Under the pieces are notes generated by a model, which did no database searches, had not been told where the DNA came from, and was given only the letters and a program-made list of their open reading frames with translations. This document shows positions 14,808 through 24,930 of a stretch of 44,290 nucleotides of DNA, one piece after another (the stretch's first letter is position 1; the number at the start of each line of letters is the position of its first letter). This stretch comes from a virus: positions 1-44,290 of the IMG/VR virus record IMGVR_UViG_3300036846_000518. One strand, given 5' to 3'. The position numbers were made by a program, and so were the translations under genes.

Positions 14808-15794
14808 ATGGGCAACAGCAATGTAAAGCTGATGGATATCGTGGATGAGGTTGCCGTGATGGGCGACCTCACCCCGGTATTGAAATCCACCGGAGGCTAC
14901 GCCGCGCAACCCGCACTCTCCATCGCCAATACGGTGATGGGGGAGATGCTATCGGTGCGGTTCCCATGGAAATGGAACCGGGCCAAGGTTCCCGCCTTCG
15001 TGCTGACTCCGCTGCAACAGGACTACGCCAGCCTCACGGTTAACAACATCGGATGGCTGGAGAACGGTGTTCGCATCGACATCAACAACACGCAAGTGCC
15101 GCCGCCATCATGGAAGGTGACGGCAGTACGCGACATCGAGATTGACAACTCCATCGGAGGCTTCCCCGGAGAAGTGTGCTGGTATTCCAATCACCAACTG
15201 GAGTATGCGCAGTGGCCGGGGCCGGGAGTCGTCTACACCAATCCCGTAGGACAAGCCGCCCCCAACAATAACAAGCCGACGAACATCTACGACGCAGCGG
15301 GAAACATTCTGGTATTGACGCAGTACGGCACCACCGGAGCCAGCGCACCGAGCGGCACAACCGGAGCCGCAGCGGGTGTAGTTATTCCCGATGGAAGCTG
15401 TCAATGGACCGTAGCCGACCCCAACGCGCAGGGCTTCCGTTTCCTCCCCCGACCTCCCACCGGAGGAAACGTTTGGCTGATGCGCATCTTCGCGCAGATG
15501 AAACAGCCGCCGCGCTACATCAATCTGGGACAGTTCATCGACCCGATACCGGACGAGTACGCCAAATGGTTCATCGACGGCTTTATCGCCTACACCCACC
15601 GCTACTCCACCAACCCCGCCGTACTCGCACGCTACCCGCTAATGAAAAGGGAATGGCTGGAGTCGGTAGCCGCCGCCGCCCGGCAGGGCGACAAAGAGGA
15701 CGAAGCGAAAGGCTTCTTCCCAGATCAGGCCATCCAGTCTCCGAGCTTCATTCAGGATCAAGGCCCATACCCCTACCGCTATGGATGGAGGTAG
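14808..15794 (+). CDS. Tail tubular protein A-like (gp11-like), first copy
   Basis: This 328-residue protein starts at 14808 after AGGGGTG. It shares with the next protein a block reading TVMGEMLSVRFPWKWNRAKV then a beta-rich region, and contains PDEYAKWFIDGFIAY near the C-terminus. Position after the capsid and before the long gp12-like gene fits T7 gp11, which joins portal to the tail nozzle. An inserted Gly/Ala/Thr loop around residues 155-190 is not shared with its paralogue. Family assignment rests on synteny and paralogy. Confidence 0.65.
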   Translation: MGNSNVKLMDIVDEVAVMGDLTPVLKSTGGYAAQPALSIANTVMGEMLSVRFPWKWNRAKVPAFVLTPLQQDYASLTVNNIGWLENGVRIDINNTQVPPPSWKVTAVRDIEIDNSIGGFPGEVCWYSNHQLEYAQWPGPGVVYTNPVGQAAPNNNKPTNIYDAAGNILVLTQYGTTGASAPSGTTGAAAGVVIPDGSCQWTVADPNAQGFRFLPRPPTGGNVWLMRIFAQMKQPPRYINLGQFIDPIPDEYAKWFIDGFIAYTHRYSTNPAVLARYPLMKREWLESVAAAARQGDKEDEAKGFFPDQAIQSPSFIQDQGPYPYRYGWR

Positions 15795-15796
15795 CC

Positions 15797-16525
15797 ATGG
15801 TGACGCGCAACATTCAATCCAGCATGTTGTTTTCGTTGCCGTACATCGGCTATCAACCAGCCAACGTCTCCAACGGTGAACCCGCTGTCACCGCCGCCAA
15901 TCTGGTTAAGCAGACCATGCTAGGCGCACCCTTCAAATGGGCATGGAACCGCGTCAACTTTGAAATCACCATCCCCACCGTGGACGCCTTTGGCGACATT
16001 GCCATCGTGCAGGACTATGGCGTAGAGACCACCCGTTTCGCCTTCCTCGAAAAAGCATGGCTGACCAACAGCGACACCGGAGAAGTGAAGGAACTTCCCA
16101 TCGTCTCCAGTCTCGCCGCCGAAAGTGCAGTGATGCGACCGCAGAGCATAGCCGTGCAAGCGCAGGACGACGACAGCATAACCCTCCGCATCAATTCCCT
16201 TCCCGACCGTAGCTACCTGCTTAACGGCTTCTACCAGCAGACCCCGAACCAAGTGACTTCCCCGGCCTCGACCTGGGGGCCGATTCCAGATCACCTCAGC
16301 TACATCTACGATTGGGGATTTTTGGCGATGCTGGCGATGCTCACCAAAGACGTTCGCCAACTTGTCTTTCAACAAAAATTCGTGAGCCACCTGTTAGGTG
16401 CGCAAGATGGAATCACGGCAACCCAACGCAATATTTTCATCGGAGACTGGCTGGCTCTGATGGGCGAAGCGGGACGCAACCAACTCACCACACAACAAGG
16501 CGTACAGGCGAGGAGCGCCACCTAA
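15797..16525 (+). CDS. Tail tubular protein A-like, second copy
   Basis: This 242-residue protein starts at 15797, two bases after the preceding stop, with GGAGG upstream. It parallels the previous protein: TMLGAPFKWAWNRVNFEI corresponds to TVMGEMLSVRFPWKWNRAKV, and DHLSYIYDWGFLAM to its C-terminal PDEYAKWFIDGF block. It is probably a diverged duplicate, or one of two adaptor proteins in the head-tail joint. It overlaps the next gene by one base (TAATG). Confidence 0.6.
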   Translation: MVTRNIQSSMLFSLPYIGYQPANVSNGEPAVTAANLVKQTMLGAPFKWAWNRVNFEITIPTVDAFGDIAIVQDYGVETTRFAFLEKAWLTNSDTGEVKELPIVSSLAAESAVMRPQSIAVQAQDDDSITLRINSLPDRSYLLNGFYQQTPNQVTSPASTWGPIPDHLSYIYDWGFLAMLAMLTKDVRQLVFQQKFVSHLLGAQDGITATQRNIFIGDWLALMGEAGRNQLTTQQGVQARSAT

Positions 16526-19056
16526 TGGCAGGGCCGCTACAGATCGAGGGAGCGCAGAGCGCACCGAGCGACTACGCGCCCTTGCACATCAATCGCATGG
16601 TGACGGGATTCTGGACCAACACCAACCCGCTCCGCGATGCCGCGACGGACTTGTTTACCGAGAAGTTTTATGGTGGACGGCAAGACCGCATCGCAGCGGG
16701 ACGGAATGCCGAGGTTAGTTCTAAACTCACTCTCCGCCGCCGCCCCGGTCTCTCCGTCTTCAACTCGCAAATCTTTCCCCTCATCATGCGCTTCTACGGT
16801 TGGAATACCTTCACTCTGACCAATGAAGCGGTACGCCTGATGGCGGATACCGCGACCGCCGTTTATGACGCCACCGGGCCGGATACCAAGACCCTGATAT
16901 GGACCAAAACGATGGGTTCCGGGCCAACCTTTTTCCTTGGCGTGGGAAACATCCTGTACTTCACGAACGGCGTCGAGAATAAGCAACTCAACAACGCAAC
17001 CGGGATCGTCAGCGATTGGGGCATTCAAGCCCCCGTAGACGCCCCCACCGTCACCCAGACCGCGAGGCCCAACCCCTACCCCACATGGCAAGCCGACACC
17101 TGTTACAGCACCAACGATGTTTTTGGTCTCGCCATCGAGGACGGCAATAACAATATTCAGCGAGTAACTACATTCGGAGTCACCGGAGCCATGGAGCCTT
17201 CGCCATGGAATACAACTATCTATGGAGCGACCCCGGACAATACCGTGATGTGGCAAAACATGGGGCCGAGCGGCTGGACTACAGGACATAACTACGTCTA
17301 TGGCGACCCGATTGTAGGCCGAGCGCTGGACCCGGTTAGCGGCCTGATGATTGGACAACTTTTTTGGTGCATTCACGCCGGAACCAGCGGAGCCTTGGAA
17401 CCGCATTGGTTAGCAGGAACGGGAACCCTCATCAACGATAACGGAGTCACTTGGAAAAACGCGGGGAACCTGCTCTATTGGTCTACCGACATCGGCGCAT
17501 CCTGCCCTATCGTTTCCACCGCTACCATCCTCGACCCCAACGGCTATTTGCAAACCATCCTGCAAGCCGGGAAGAGTGGCAGCTTCGCCTCCGTTCCCGA
17601 CTGGCAAACCGAGCCGGGAGCTTACACCAATGACGGCGGAATTACATGGCTCAACTCCGGCAACTTCGCCTCCGGCACTACCGACCCTTGGCGGTATGGC
17701 TACGCCTACAAAAACAGCGTGGGAGACATCAGCAATATGTCTCCGCCGAGCGATGCGATCAGCGTAGCCAGAGGCGGAGAAGTCATCGTGCAGGGCGCAG
17801 GTACAGGCGACCCGCAGGTAGCCACCATCGTTCTCTACCGCACCGTGCAGGGAGGCTCCACCTTCTTTCTGCTCGATGAGATTCCCAACCCCGGCGCAGG
17901 AGCGACTTGGACCTACACCGACACGCATCCTGATTCCGACCTCACGATAGAGATTCAGGCGCAGGTAGGCGGAGAGGGAACCCCGTTGCCGATTGGCGCA
18001 ACCTGCTTGGAGTACCACGTAGGACGCATCTTCGCCGCCGTGGGCAACGTCGTGTATGTCTCGTCAGGCCCAGACGCCATAGTGAGCGGATCGAGCGGCA
18101 ACGCAGGGTTCGACATCACCTTCACCGCGCAATCCAAGATCACCCGTTTTTGGGTTAGTTCGCTTGGCGTCGTCGTCTTCACCGTCCGCGACGCCTACAT
18201 CATCCTTGGCAGCGGCACCAACGCCGATCCGTTGTACATGGTGAAGTACATCGAAAACCTGCCACTGCTCAATTACGATGCCTTCGCCATCTTTTTGACA
18301 ACCCCCTATCTGCTCACCGGACACCGCATGGTTAACGCGCTGGACCCGAGCGCGGGAATCGTAGAAGCCAGTTTTCCTATCGCCGATGAGATCGCCGCTA
18401 TCGACCCGCGAACCGCTTATGTGACCTTCCATAACGGACCGAGCGGAGAAACCGCGCTCTACGTGGCCAATAGCCAACGCTGGTACAGAATGGCCCCTAC
18501 AAGCGCCCCGGAGCATGGCTTGAACTGGAACCCTCCAGCCTTCGTCACCAACGGCACCAGCGCCGTGCAAAGCGTGGAAACCGCCCCCGGCCAGATGACC
18601 CTTTTGATAGGGCCACCGGGCTTCTCCCATGGGCCAATCCTGATGCGCGACACCAGCGTCAACACCGACAACGGCATCACCTATCCGGCCTTCGCCGACC
18701 TTGGCAATATCGTGTTGGCGCACACCGGGCAACTGGCAGGACTGGCGTGGATTGCCCTCGAATCCGAGGCCATCGGAACGCCTACACAAGTGTCCATTAT
18801 GCTGGACGAAACGGAGGAGAAAACCGGATCAAATTCGGCACGATTTTTCCCCGTTCCGCGCACCCGGCAAGACCCCCCGAACCTGCCCCCGAGCGAGACC
18901 ATTTTCAGTAACCGCCACAGTCTTTTACAAGACCAGAAACCAGTGTGGTGCAAGAGCCTGAAACTGCGTCTCGAATGGCCAGCGGAAGACGCCGCAAACG
19001 AGCTTGATACCTTCGCTATTTTCGGACAGGTTTGGGCAGAACAGAGGAGCCAATAA
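16525..19056 (+). CDS. Large tail protein (gp12/tail tubular B-like)
   Basis: This 843-residue, beta-rich protein starts at the ATG at 16525, overlapping the preceding stop (TAATG). Length and place match T7 gp12, the nozzle protein that forms the lower tail tube. Internal repeats are visible around residues 240-390, where phrases such as NTVMWQNMGPS, NGVTWKNAGN and GGITWLNSGN recur. An Arg/Pro-rich loop occurs near the end. No enzymatic motif is seen. Assignment relies on synteny and architecture. Confidence 0.65.
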   Translation: MAGPLQIEGAQSAPSDYAPLHINRMVTGFWTNTNPLRDAATDLFTEKFYGGRQDRIAAGRNAEVSSKLTLRRRPGLSVFNSQIFPLIMRFYGWNTFTLTNEAVRLMADTATAVYDATGPDTKTLIWTKTMGSGPTFFLGVGNILYFTNGVENKQLNNATGIVSDWGIQAPVDAPTVTQTARPNPYPTWQADTCYSTNDVFGLAIEDGNNNIQRVTTFGVTGAMEPSPWNTTIYGATPDNTVMWQNMGPSGWTTGHNYVYGDPIVGRALDPVSGLMIGQLFWCIHAGTSGALEPHWLAGTGTLINDNGVTWKNAGNLLYWSTDIGASCPIVSTATILDPNGYLQTILQAGKSGSFASVPDWQTEPGAYTNDGGITWLNSGNFASGTTDPWRYGYAYKNSVGDISNMSPPSDAISVARGGEVIVQGAGTGDPQVATIVLYRTVQGGSTFFLLDEIPNPGAGATWTYTDTHPDSDLTIEIQAQVGGEGTPLPIGATCLEYHVGRIFAAVGNVVYVSSGPDAIVSGSSGNAGFDITFTAQSKITRFWVSSLGVVVFTVRDAYIILGSGTNADPLYMVKYIENLPLLNYDAFAIFLTTPYLLTGHRMVNALDPSAGIVEASFPIADEIAAIDPRTAYVTFHNGPSGETALYVANSQRWYRMAPTSAPEHGLNWNPPAFVTNGTSAVQSVETAPGQMTLLIGPPGFSHGPILMRDTSVNTDNGITYPAFADLGNIVLAHTGQLAGLAWIALESEAIGTPTQVSIMLDETEEKTGSNSARFFPVPRTRQDPPNLPPSETIFSNRHSLLQDQKPVWCKSLKLRLEWPAEDAANELDTFAIFGQVWAEQRSQ

Positions 19057-19296
19057 ATGGCCATGCCGCGACAAGCCGCAAGAGTCAACATGGAAGGGTA
19101 TCAGCCGATGCGGACGCAGGGCAGTTTGCAGCCGCAAAGACCGGCCCAAGACCCCGGCCCAAGACGCCACCCTAGCATGTTGGCTTCCATGCCTCTGATG
19201 GCGAGTACGGGAGACGCCTTCAATCTCCAGTTTTACGGCGGAGCTAGGGTTCCGACGTACCGCACTTTGCCCGTCAAGAGAGGAGGCGGAGCATGA
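19057..19296 (+). CDS. Small Pro/Arg/Gln-rich hypothetical protein
   Basis: This 79-residue protein is disordered in appearance, with a central stretch rich in Gln, Pro and Arg. The ATG at 19057 lies right after the previous stop, with AGAGGAGC upstream, and its end overlaps the GNAT-like gene by 4 bases. Its place in the tail module suggests a minor virion component; nothing more can be said. Confidence 0.5.
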   Translation: MAMPRQAARVNMEGYQPMRTQGSLQPQRPAQDPGPRRHPSMLASMPLMASTGDAFNLQFYGGARVPTYRTLPVKRGGGA

Positions 19297-19865
19297 GCGA
19301 TGTGCTTGACAAAATGATGATGGACAATTTGAAGGCGGATACTCCCTTTAAAGGAACCCCAAGCGACAACAACTTCTATTTTGACAACTATGTAGTACGC
19401 CCGGTTACTGAAAAGGATCGTGCCTATCTGGATACCCTGATCGCCGCCGACCCCTACCACCAAGACCGCATGGATGCCGATTACTTCCTCAAACTCCAGC
19501 CGGGAGAGGATGCATGGGCTTTAGAAGACCAGACGGGCAAAGTCCTCTTCTACTTCAAGACCCAGACCGCAGTACGGCTCTCCATGCAGTTCGCCACGGC
19601 GGAGACCAGCGCCGACAAGACCCGCAACCGCATCGCTCTCCTGAAAGGTTTGGCGTGGATTGAGGCGCAGCTTCGCGCCAACAACTTCCGCGAACTTCTG
19701 TTCGAGAGCGACGCCCCCGAACTGATGGCCATGGCGAAACGGCGGATGGGCTTCAAGGAGACTTCGGGACTGGCGAGGGATATTGGACTAGCCCTAGCAC
19801 CGGATCAGATGCGTGTAGAGCCTTGGGACGCAACCCCACGAATATCTAAGGAAGGGCGAGGATAG
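19293..19865 (+). CDS. GNAT-fold protein (T7 gp13-like position)
   Basis: This 190-residue protein resembles the GNAT acetyltransferase fold: VVRPVTEKDRAYLDTLIAAD (residues about 34-53), then WALEDQTGKVLFYFKTQT, and a helix (LLKGLAWIEAQLRANNFRELLFES) ahead of a MAKRRMGFKE motif typical of the last GNAT strand. T7 gp13 occupies the same place before the internal core proteins. An enzymatic role is uncertain because the acetyl-CoA loop is not clearly seen. The ATG at 19293 overlaps the previous stop. Confidence 0.65.
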   Translation: MSDVLDKMMMDNLKADTPFKGTPSDNNFYFDNYVVRPVTEKDRAYLDTLIAADPYHQDRMDADYFLKLQPGEDAWALEDQTGKVLFYFKTQTAVRLSMQFATAETSADKTRNRIALLKGLAWIEAQLRANNFRELLFESDAPELMAMAKRRMGFKETSGLARDIGLALAPDQMRVEPWDATPRISKEGRG

Positions 19866-19869
19866 GCAA

Positions 19870-20490
19870 ATGTGCGGTGCAACCAAAGAACAAACCCAAA
19901 TCTCCGACGAACAGAACCAATTCTATAAGACCCTTACGGATCAATACTCAACCGTCTTTGGCCAGTCTCAGGGGATCATCGGAGCCTTGACCAGCGCGTT
20001 TCTCCCCATCCTCCAGCGAGGCCCGTCACAAACCGGGTTCGCGCCGGGAGAGGAAAACGCCCTCCGCACCCAAGCCACCGAAGGCATAGGCCAGAACTAC
20101 GCACAGGCGCAACGGGCCACCGCGCAGATACTTGCAGCCCGAGGCGGAGGCGACACGCTGTTGCCTTCCAGTATTACCTCCAACATCCTCGCGCAGAACA
20201 CCAACCAAGCCGCACAGCAACGCTCACAGGCCATGAACTCCATCACCCAAGCGAACTATGCGCAGGGTTATCAAAATTGGGGAAATGCGGCGACCGTTTT
20301 AGGCTCCACCGCAGGACTGGTAGACCCTACCAAGTTCGGCGGATTGACCAACACAGCGGGAGGCACCGCCATGCAGGGAGCAACCGACATTGCCAATGCC
20401 AGCAACAGCCCATGGAACGCCGCCTTTGGTGCGCTTGGCTCCATCGGCGGAGCCGCCGCCACCGCAGGGATTCCAAAGATACATTTCTAA
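19870..20490 (+). CDS. Internal virion protein (gp14-like)
   Basis: This 206-residue protein begins MCGATKEQTQ, a start common in podoviral internal core proteins. It is Ala/Gly/Gln-rich with helical periodicity and hydrophobic stretches near the C-terminus (AAFGALGSIGGAAATAGI). It follows the GNAT-like gene, as T7 gp14 follows gp13. Such proteins are ejected into the cell envelope to form a channel for DNA entry. The assignment is from synteny and composition. Confidence 0.6.
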   Translation: MCGATKEQTQISDEQNQFYKTLTDQYSTVFGQSQGIIGALTSAFLPILQRGPSQTGFAPGEENALRTQATEGIGQNYAQAQRATAQILAARGGGDTLLPSSITSNILAQNTNQAAQQRSQAMNSITQANYAQGYQNWGNAATVLGSTAGLVDPTKFGGLTNTAGGTAMQGATDIANASNSPWNAAFGALGSIGGAAATAGIPKIHF

Positions 20491-20499
20491 GGGGAAGTT

Positions 20500-22452
20500 A
20501 TGCCTGATACCGCCGCCGATGTATTAGCACCGAATGCCCCCCCACCGGACCTAACGGGCGGCAATATTCCGCCCTCTCTGACCCCCAACGCCGTACCCCC
20601 CATAGCGTCTACTCAGCCCCCGATTAGCGACCAAACGGCAGGCGATTTAGGGGGGATGATTCCCACCCAGACCACCCCCGCCTACCAAGACCCGGAGATG
20701 GTCGCAGGGGTGCATCATCAATCATGGCTGGCCCACGTCATGGACACGGTTGGAAACATCCTTGGCGGGGATACCACCCTGCATGTAACCAAGAAGGCGG
20801 ATGGCAGTGTAGAAGTCACCCATGACCCGTCTACCAGCGGCGAGAAATGGGGCCGCGTAGCCGCCGCCGCACTAGGGGGAGCGGCAAGGGGTTTAGCCGT
20901 AGGACAAGGGCCGGGAGGACCAGCCCGAGCCGCCGCCGCAGGGACAGAGTACGGATTGCAACAACCACAGCAACGGCTCAATGAAGCCAATCAGGAGGCC
21001 ACGGTAGAACAGGAGCGCATGACCCGCAACGCCAATAACGCCCGTCTGCATCAGTTGGCTTATCAAGCCACGCTGACCTCGCAAGACCTCAAAACCAACA
21101 TCGACAAACAATCCGCCGACCTATTGAACGGCTATCGCGATGAGATGGCGGGAAGCCCCAACGCCAAGGACTTTGGCGTTATAAAAAGTTTTGATGACCT
21201 GAAGAAAACGGCAGATCAGAACCCCGACTTTTTCAAATCCCACACCGACTACAGCCTCAAGGCGGTACTTGTGCCGAGCAAAGACGGCGGGGTAGAGATA
21301 CACGCCCTTGCCACCGACCCCGGCGATGATGCCGCAGTAGCGAAAGATGACGCACAACTACACGTCATCAACGTAGACCCGACGACGGGAAAGCCGACTC
21401 TGACCACAACCAAGGCAGCACGGGGAACCAAAAACGGGCAACTCCGCCTAGCAAATCAGGCGGTTGATATTCAGTTTGCCAACCTCGCTAATAACTTTGA
21501 GAAGACCAACAAAGCAGCCGTAGAAAAAGTTCCTGATACCTCCGGTAAAGCCTTTGGGATGGCCGCACAGACCAACGATCCGAGCGAGAAAGAGAACTTT
21601 ACCAAGCTAGGCACCAAGCTACTCGCTAACGAAATGAGCAAGGCAGCAGCGGGACGGTCAGTGATGACCAATCAACTAGCCGGTCCAGCCAACGACGACG
21701 CGCTAAACTTGGCGGCAGATAACTACAGAAAGACAGGCGTTCTACCAGCAGGATTCAGCCGCAGCCCACAGACCACCGCAGCCATCATGCAAAGAGCCGC
21801 CGAACAGGATAAACAGGCCGGAGGCGAAGGCATCACCGCCAATAAAGCCAACCTCGACGCCTACCGCAAGTCGCTGGAGAAACTGCAAACCAACTTCAAT
21901 CAGGTTCAGGCATTCGAGAACACCGCATTACGCAACATGGACAGGTTGCAGCAGACCCTTAAGGACATCCCCGACCTTGGTAGCCGCTTTGCCAATATCC
22001 CCGCCCGACAGATTAGCGCCAAGATGATTGGCACCGAGGCCATGGCCCGATTCAACACCGACCTACAAACCGTACAGACCGAGGCAGCAAAGGTACTCAA
22101 CTCTTCCACCGGAAGCGGGACCGTTACCGACAGCGCACGCCATGAACTGCAAGACATTATCGACGGCAAAGCCCCAATCTCCGCCATCATCGCTTCGATG
22201 AATGAGCTACGCGTGGATATGAATAACCGGACGCAGTCTTATCAGGCGCAGATTGGCGACGTGCAGCAACGCATCCGGGGAGTAGGCGGAACCACAACAC
22301 AGGCAACGCCAACGGGAGCGCCGCCGCCAGCCGCCAATCAGAAATTTGCGGACACACTGCCAAATGTAGAGGTAAGAACAGATGGAAAAGGCAACTACAA
22401 GCAACTTCAAAACGGCCAATGGGTTGACGTAGCACCGCCGCCGATTCGCTAA
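20500..22452 (+). CDS. Internal virion protein (gp15-like position)
   Basis: This 650-residue protein has a Pro-rich, disordered N-terminus (first 60 residues), a small Gly/Ala-rich patch near 125-150 and long helical, Gln/Asn/Asp-rich regions with coiled-coil character thereafter (for example ENTALRNMDRLQQTLKD). No catalytic motif is visible. Length and place fit T7 gp15. The ATG at 20500 follows AAGGGGAA. It is probably an ejected internal core protein, by synteny. Confidence 0.55.
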   Translation: MPDTAADVLAPNAPPPDLTGGNIPPSLTPNAVPPIASTQPPISDQTAGDLGGMIPTQTTPAYQDPEMVAGVHHQSWLAHVMDTVGNILGGDTTLHVTKKADGSVEVTHDPSTSGEKWGRVAAAALGGAARGLAVGQGPGGPARAAAAGTEYGLQQPQQRLNEANQEATVEQERMTRNANNARLHQLAYQATLTSQDLKTNIDKQSADLLNGYRDEMAGSPNAKDFGVIKSFDDLKKTADQNPDFFKSHTDYSLKAVLVPSKDGGVEIHALATDPGDDAAVAKDDAQLHVINVDPTTGKPTLTTTKAARGTKNGQLRLANQAVDIQFANLANNFEKTNKAAVEKVPDTSGKAFGMAAQTNDPSEKENFTKLGTKLLANEMSKAAAGRSVMTNQLAGPANDDALNLAADNYRKTGVLPAGFSRSPQTTAAIMQRAAEQDKQAGGEGITANKANLDAYRKSLEKLQTNFNQVQAFENTALRNMDRLQQTLKDIPDLGSRFANIPARQISAKMIGTEAMARFNTDLQTVQTEAAKVLNSSTGSGTVTDSARHELQDIIDGKAPISAIIASMNELRVDMNNRTQSYQAQIGDVQQRIRGVGGTTTQATPTGAPPPAANQKFADTLPNVEVRTDGKGNYKQLQNGQWVDVAPPPIR

Positions 22453-22464
22453 GAGGTTAAGAGT

Positions 22465-24930
22465 ATGGCAGACCAGAACGCGCCAGCACCGCCACCGGGA
22501 TTTGATACGGTTGTCGCCGCGCCGCCACCACCAGCGGGATTCGACACGGTTGTAGGCGGAGGCCAGCCGCCAGCAGCGCAACCCTCGCTCTTTCACCGGA
22601 TGGTAGACCCATACGTTGAAGGGGCAAAAGGCTTCGTGAAGGAAGGGGAAAAAACCGCCGCAGGACTCACCGATCTAGCCTCCGCCTATCTGAGCGGAGG
22701 CGTGGCGGGGCCGGGTGTTCCCACATTGCCTATTCAGACCAGCCCCGGAGGACCGACGCAACAGGCATTCAACACCGCCGCGACGTGGCTACGAAAGAAC
22801 ACCAACCTAACCAACGCCCCGCAGAAAGAGGGAGCGATTGCGGAGGCGGTTCTGGAGTTTATGGCTCTACCCCAAGGGGAAGAGGCAAAACTAGCGGGAG
22901 AAATCCCCGGCATCGCTGACAGCTTCACCAGCGCCGGAAAACTTATCAAGACCCTGCAAGGCGACACCAAGCTAGCGCGAGTCTTCCGCGTGGGACTGGA
23001 CGCATTGAAGACAGGAACACGCGCCGGATTGGAGCAGGGACAACAAACCCTCGTTAAGACCGGAGGCGATGTGGAGCAAGCGAAAGAGGCCGCTACCACA
23101 GGCGCAGTCATCGGCGGAGCGATGGGAGGCGGAGGCACCGCCATACGCGAGACGCGGGAAGCCCTGCAAAAGCTACGCCCCGGAACCCGCACCATCGCAG
23201 GAGCCGAGTTTCCCACGCTGGCAACGGGCGAACTCTATCACCCACCGGGAAGCCCCAACGCCGCCAGCGCCGCCACCGACGAAGCTACAGGCAATATCGC
23301 CAAGACCGCAGTAGCCAACTCGCTCAACCGCTCCAACGCAGCCCGACCCGTAGGAGCGCCACAGATCACCGACCCGGCACGGATGCTACCCGGTCGCGCA
23401 GGGTTTGAAGTGGAAACCACGCCGCCGCGCGAAGTGGGAACGCCGCCGCGCACGGCGACAGTCACCGAACAAACGGGAACGCGCACCGTTCCCAATCCCG
23501 AATACGAAGAACCCGGAGGAACGCTAACACGAGAGCCAGGACAAACGGCGGAACAAACCGCGCAAGAGATTGGACCGGGAGCCACCACCGCAACACCGGA
23601 GCGAGCCTATGCGGGGCCGGAGCCGATTGATACGCGCAACGCCGCACAGCGCCGCATTGATGCGGCACAAGGCCGCGTGCCAGAGCGCATGATTCTTCCA
23701 CCCAAGACCGTAGAGGAGCCGGTATTCCAACAAAGGCCGGTTGTCACTCAAGAGGGAACGCAGACACTTGGAGGAGGCGGGACAGTTAGATTAAGCGGCA
23801 CCCCACCCGTTAGTGAAATCAGAACACAGCAAGGGAATCTGGTTAGACCCGCGATCCTGACCAGCGATGGACAGGCGTTAAGCGTGGAAGGCGCGAGAGC
23901 GCAACAGGCACGGTACAACCGCATTCTTAACGACCCGGACCTAGTTGATGAAATGGGAGTCAGGCAACATCGGCAAATGGTTGATGCTAACGCCGACCTA
24001 TCCGAACAGTTACGCCGCTACGACGACCACGCCGCCAGTCAACCCAACTTTCCCCCGCATGATGCCGTTGCCGCCGTCCGCAATACCGACAGCCTAGCCA
24101 CCGCAGGGAAACTACTCAAAGACGCACATTCCCCGTTCTGGGAGAAGGGCGGAGACGAATGGAGAACCTTGCGGAAAGAGGAGCAATTCTTAGAGAAAAA
24201 AATGCAGAACCCAACCGGGAGTTTCGATGAATTGCAGCAGCAGCTACAAGAGAATCAGCAAAAGCAGATGGATTTTTTTGACCGCCACCGCACCGAGCTA
24301 TCACCGCAGGAGTGGGAATACCACCGCGCCGGTTATCAGGATGGCATCGTAGTTTCCAACCTGAATAACTTCATGGAACGGCAATTCAATGGCATCACAC
24401 GCGCCGAGGCCGCGCAGACAGGCGGCAAATTGCAACGTATCTTTAAGCCGACCGCGAATTTCAATCAGCAGCTAGAGGACTTCTATAACACAGGAGCCAA
24501 CCGCGAAGTGCTGGAGAGAACCATCGGCAAGGATCACATGCTAGACCTCAAGGAACTAGGCCAACTCTTCGAGAACGGCGACAACAAAGTAGCGGCGAAA
24601 AACATCATGGATTCCATCGGCAGCGCCATTCGCCGCCACCATTGGGGTGTTGGCGGACTCGCCGGAGGCGGGTTGGCGTATGGACTTACCCACTTAGTGG
24701 GAGGCCCGGCAGCGCTACTTGGAGGCGCAGCCGCAGCCGGAACCGTAACCGGAGTGTTGAACCATGTCACCGACCGGCTTATGACCGACCCGGACTATGC
24801 CAAGAGCTTTATCTATGCCACCAAAAACAAGGTCGCGCCGCGCATCGCGGGGCCATTGCTGGCATCGCGTCTATTGCAGAGTGCAGCGACAGAAAAAATG
24901 AAGGAACCGAAACAACAGGGAGCCAAGTAA
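22465..24930 (+). CDS. Internal virion protein (gp16-like position)
   Basis: This 821-residue protein starts with a short duplication (PPGFDTVV then PPAGFDTVV) in a Pro/Gly/Ala-rich N-terminus. A long Thr/Pro/Glu-rich low-complexity middle (about 280-450) follows, then a helical, Gln-rich region. Near the C-terminus (about 725-770) is a Gly/Ala-rich hydrophobic segment that could insert in a membrane. I cannot find a lytic transglycosylase motif like that of T7 gp16. The position supports an ejection protein. Confidence 0.5.
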   Translation: MADQNAPAPPPGFDTVVAAPPPPAGFDTVVGGGQPPAAQPSLFHRMVDPYVEGAKGFVKEGEKTAAGLTDLASAYLSGGVAGPGVPTLPIQTSPGGPTQQAFNTAATWLRKNTNLTNAPQKEGAIAEAVLEFMALPQGEEAKLAGEIPGIADSFTSAGKLIKTLQGDTKLARVFRVGLDALKTGTRAGLEQGQQTLVKTGGDVEQAKEAATTGAVIGGAMGGGGTAIRETREALQKLRPGTRTIAGAEFPTLATGELYHPPGSPNAASAATDEATGNIAKTAVANSLNRSNAARPVGAPQITDPARMLPGRAGFEVETTPPREVGTPPRTATVTEQTGTRTVPNPEYEEPGGTLTREPGQTAEQTAQEIGPGATTATPERAYAGPEPIDTRNAAQRRIDAAQGRVPERMILPPKTVEEPVFQQRPVVTQEGTQTLGGGGTVRLSGTPPVSEIRTQQGNLVRPAILTSDGQALSVEGARAQQARYNRILNDPDLVDEMGVRQHRQMVDANADLSEQLRRYDDHAASQPNFPPHDAVAAVRNTDSLATAGKLLKDAHSPFWEKGGDEWRTLRKEEQFLEKKMQNPTGSFDELQQQLQENQQKQMDFFDRHRTELSPQEWEYHRAGYQDGIVVSNLNNFMERQFNGITRAEAAQTGGKLQRIFKPTANFNQQLEDFYNTGANREVLERTIGKDHMLDLKELGQLFENGDNKVAAKNIMDSIGSAIRRHHWGVGGLAGGGLAYGLTHLVGGPAALLGGAAAAGTVTGVLNHVTDRLMTDPDYAKSFIYATKNKVAPRIAGPLLASRLLQSAATEKMKEPKQQGAK

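Noticed and set aside
22465-24930. Lytic transglycosylase domain in the gp16-like protein
   Set aside because: I could not find an SLT-type catalytic Glu with its flanking motif; low-complexity sequence dominates the middle.
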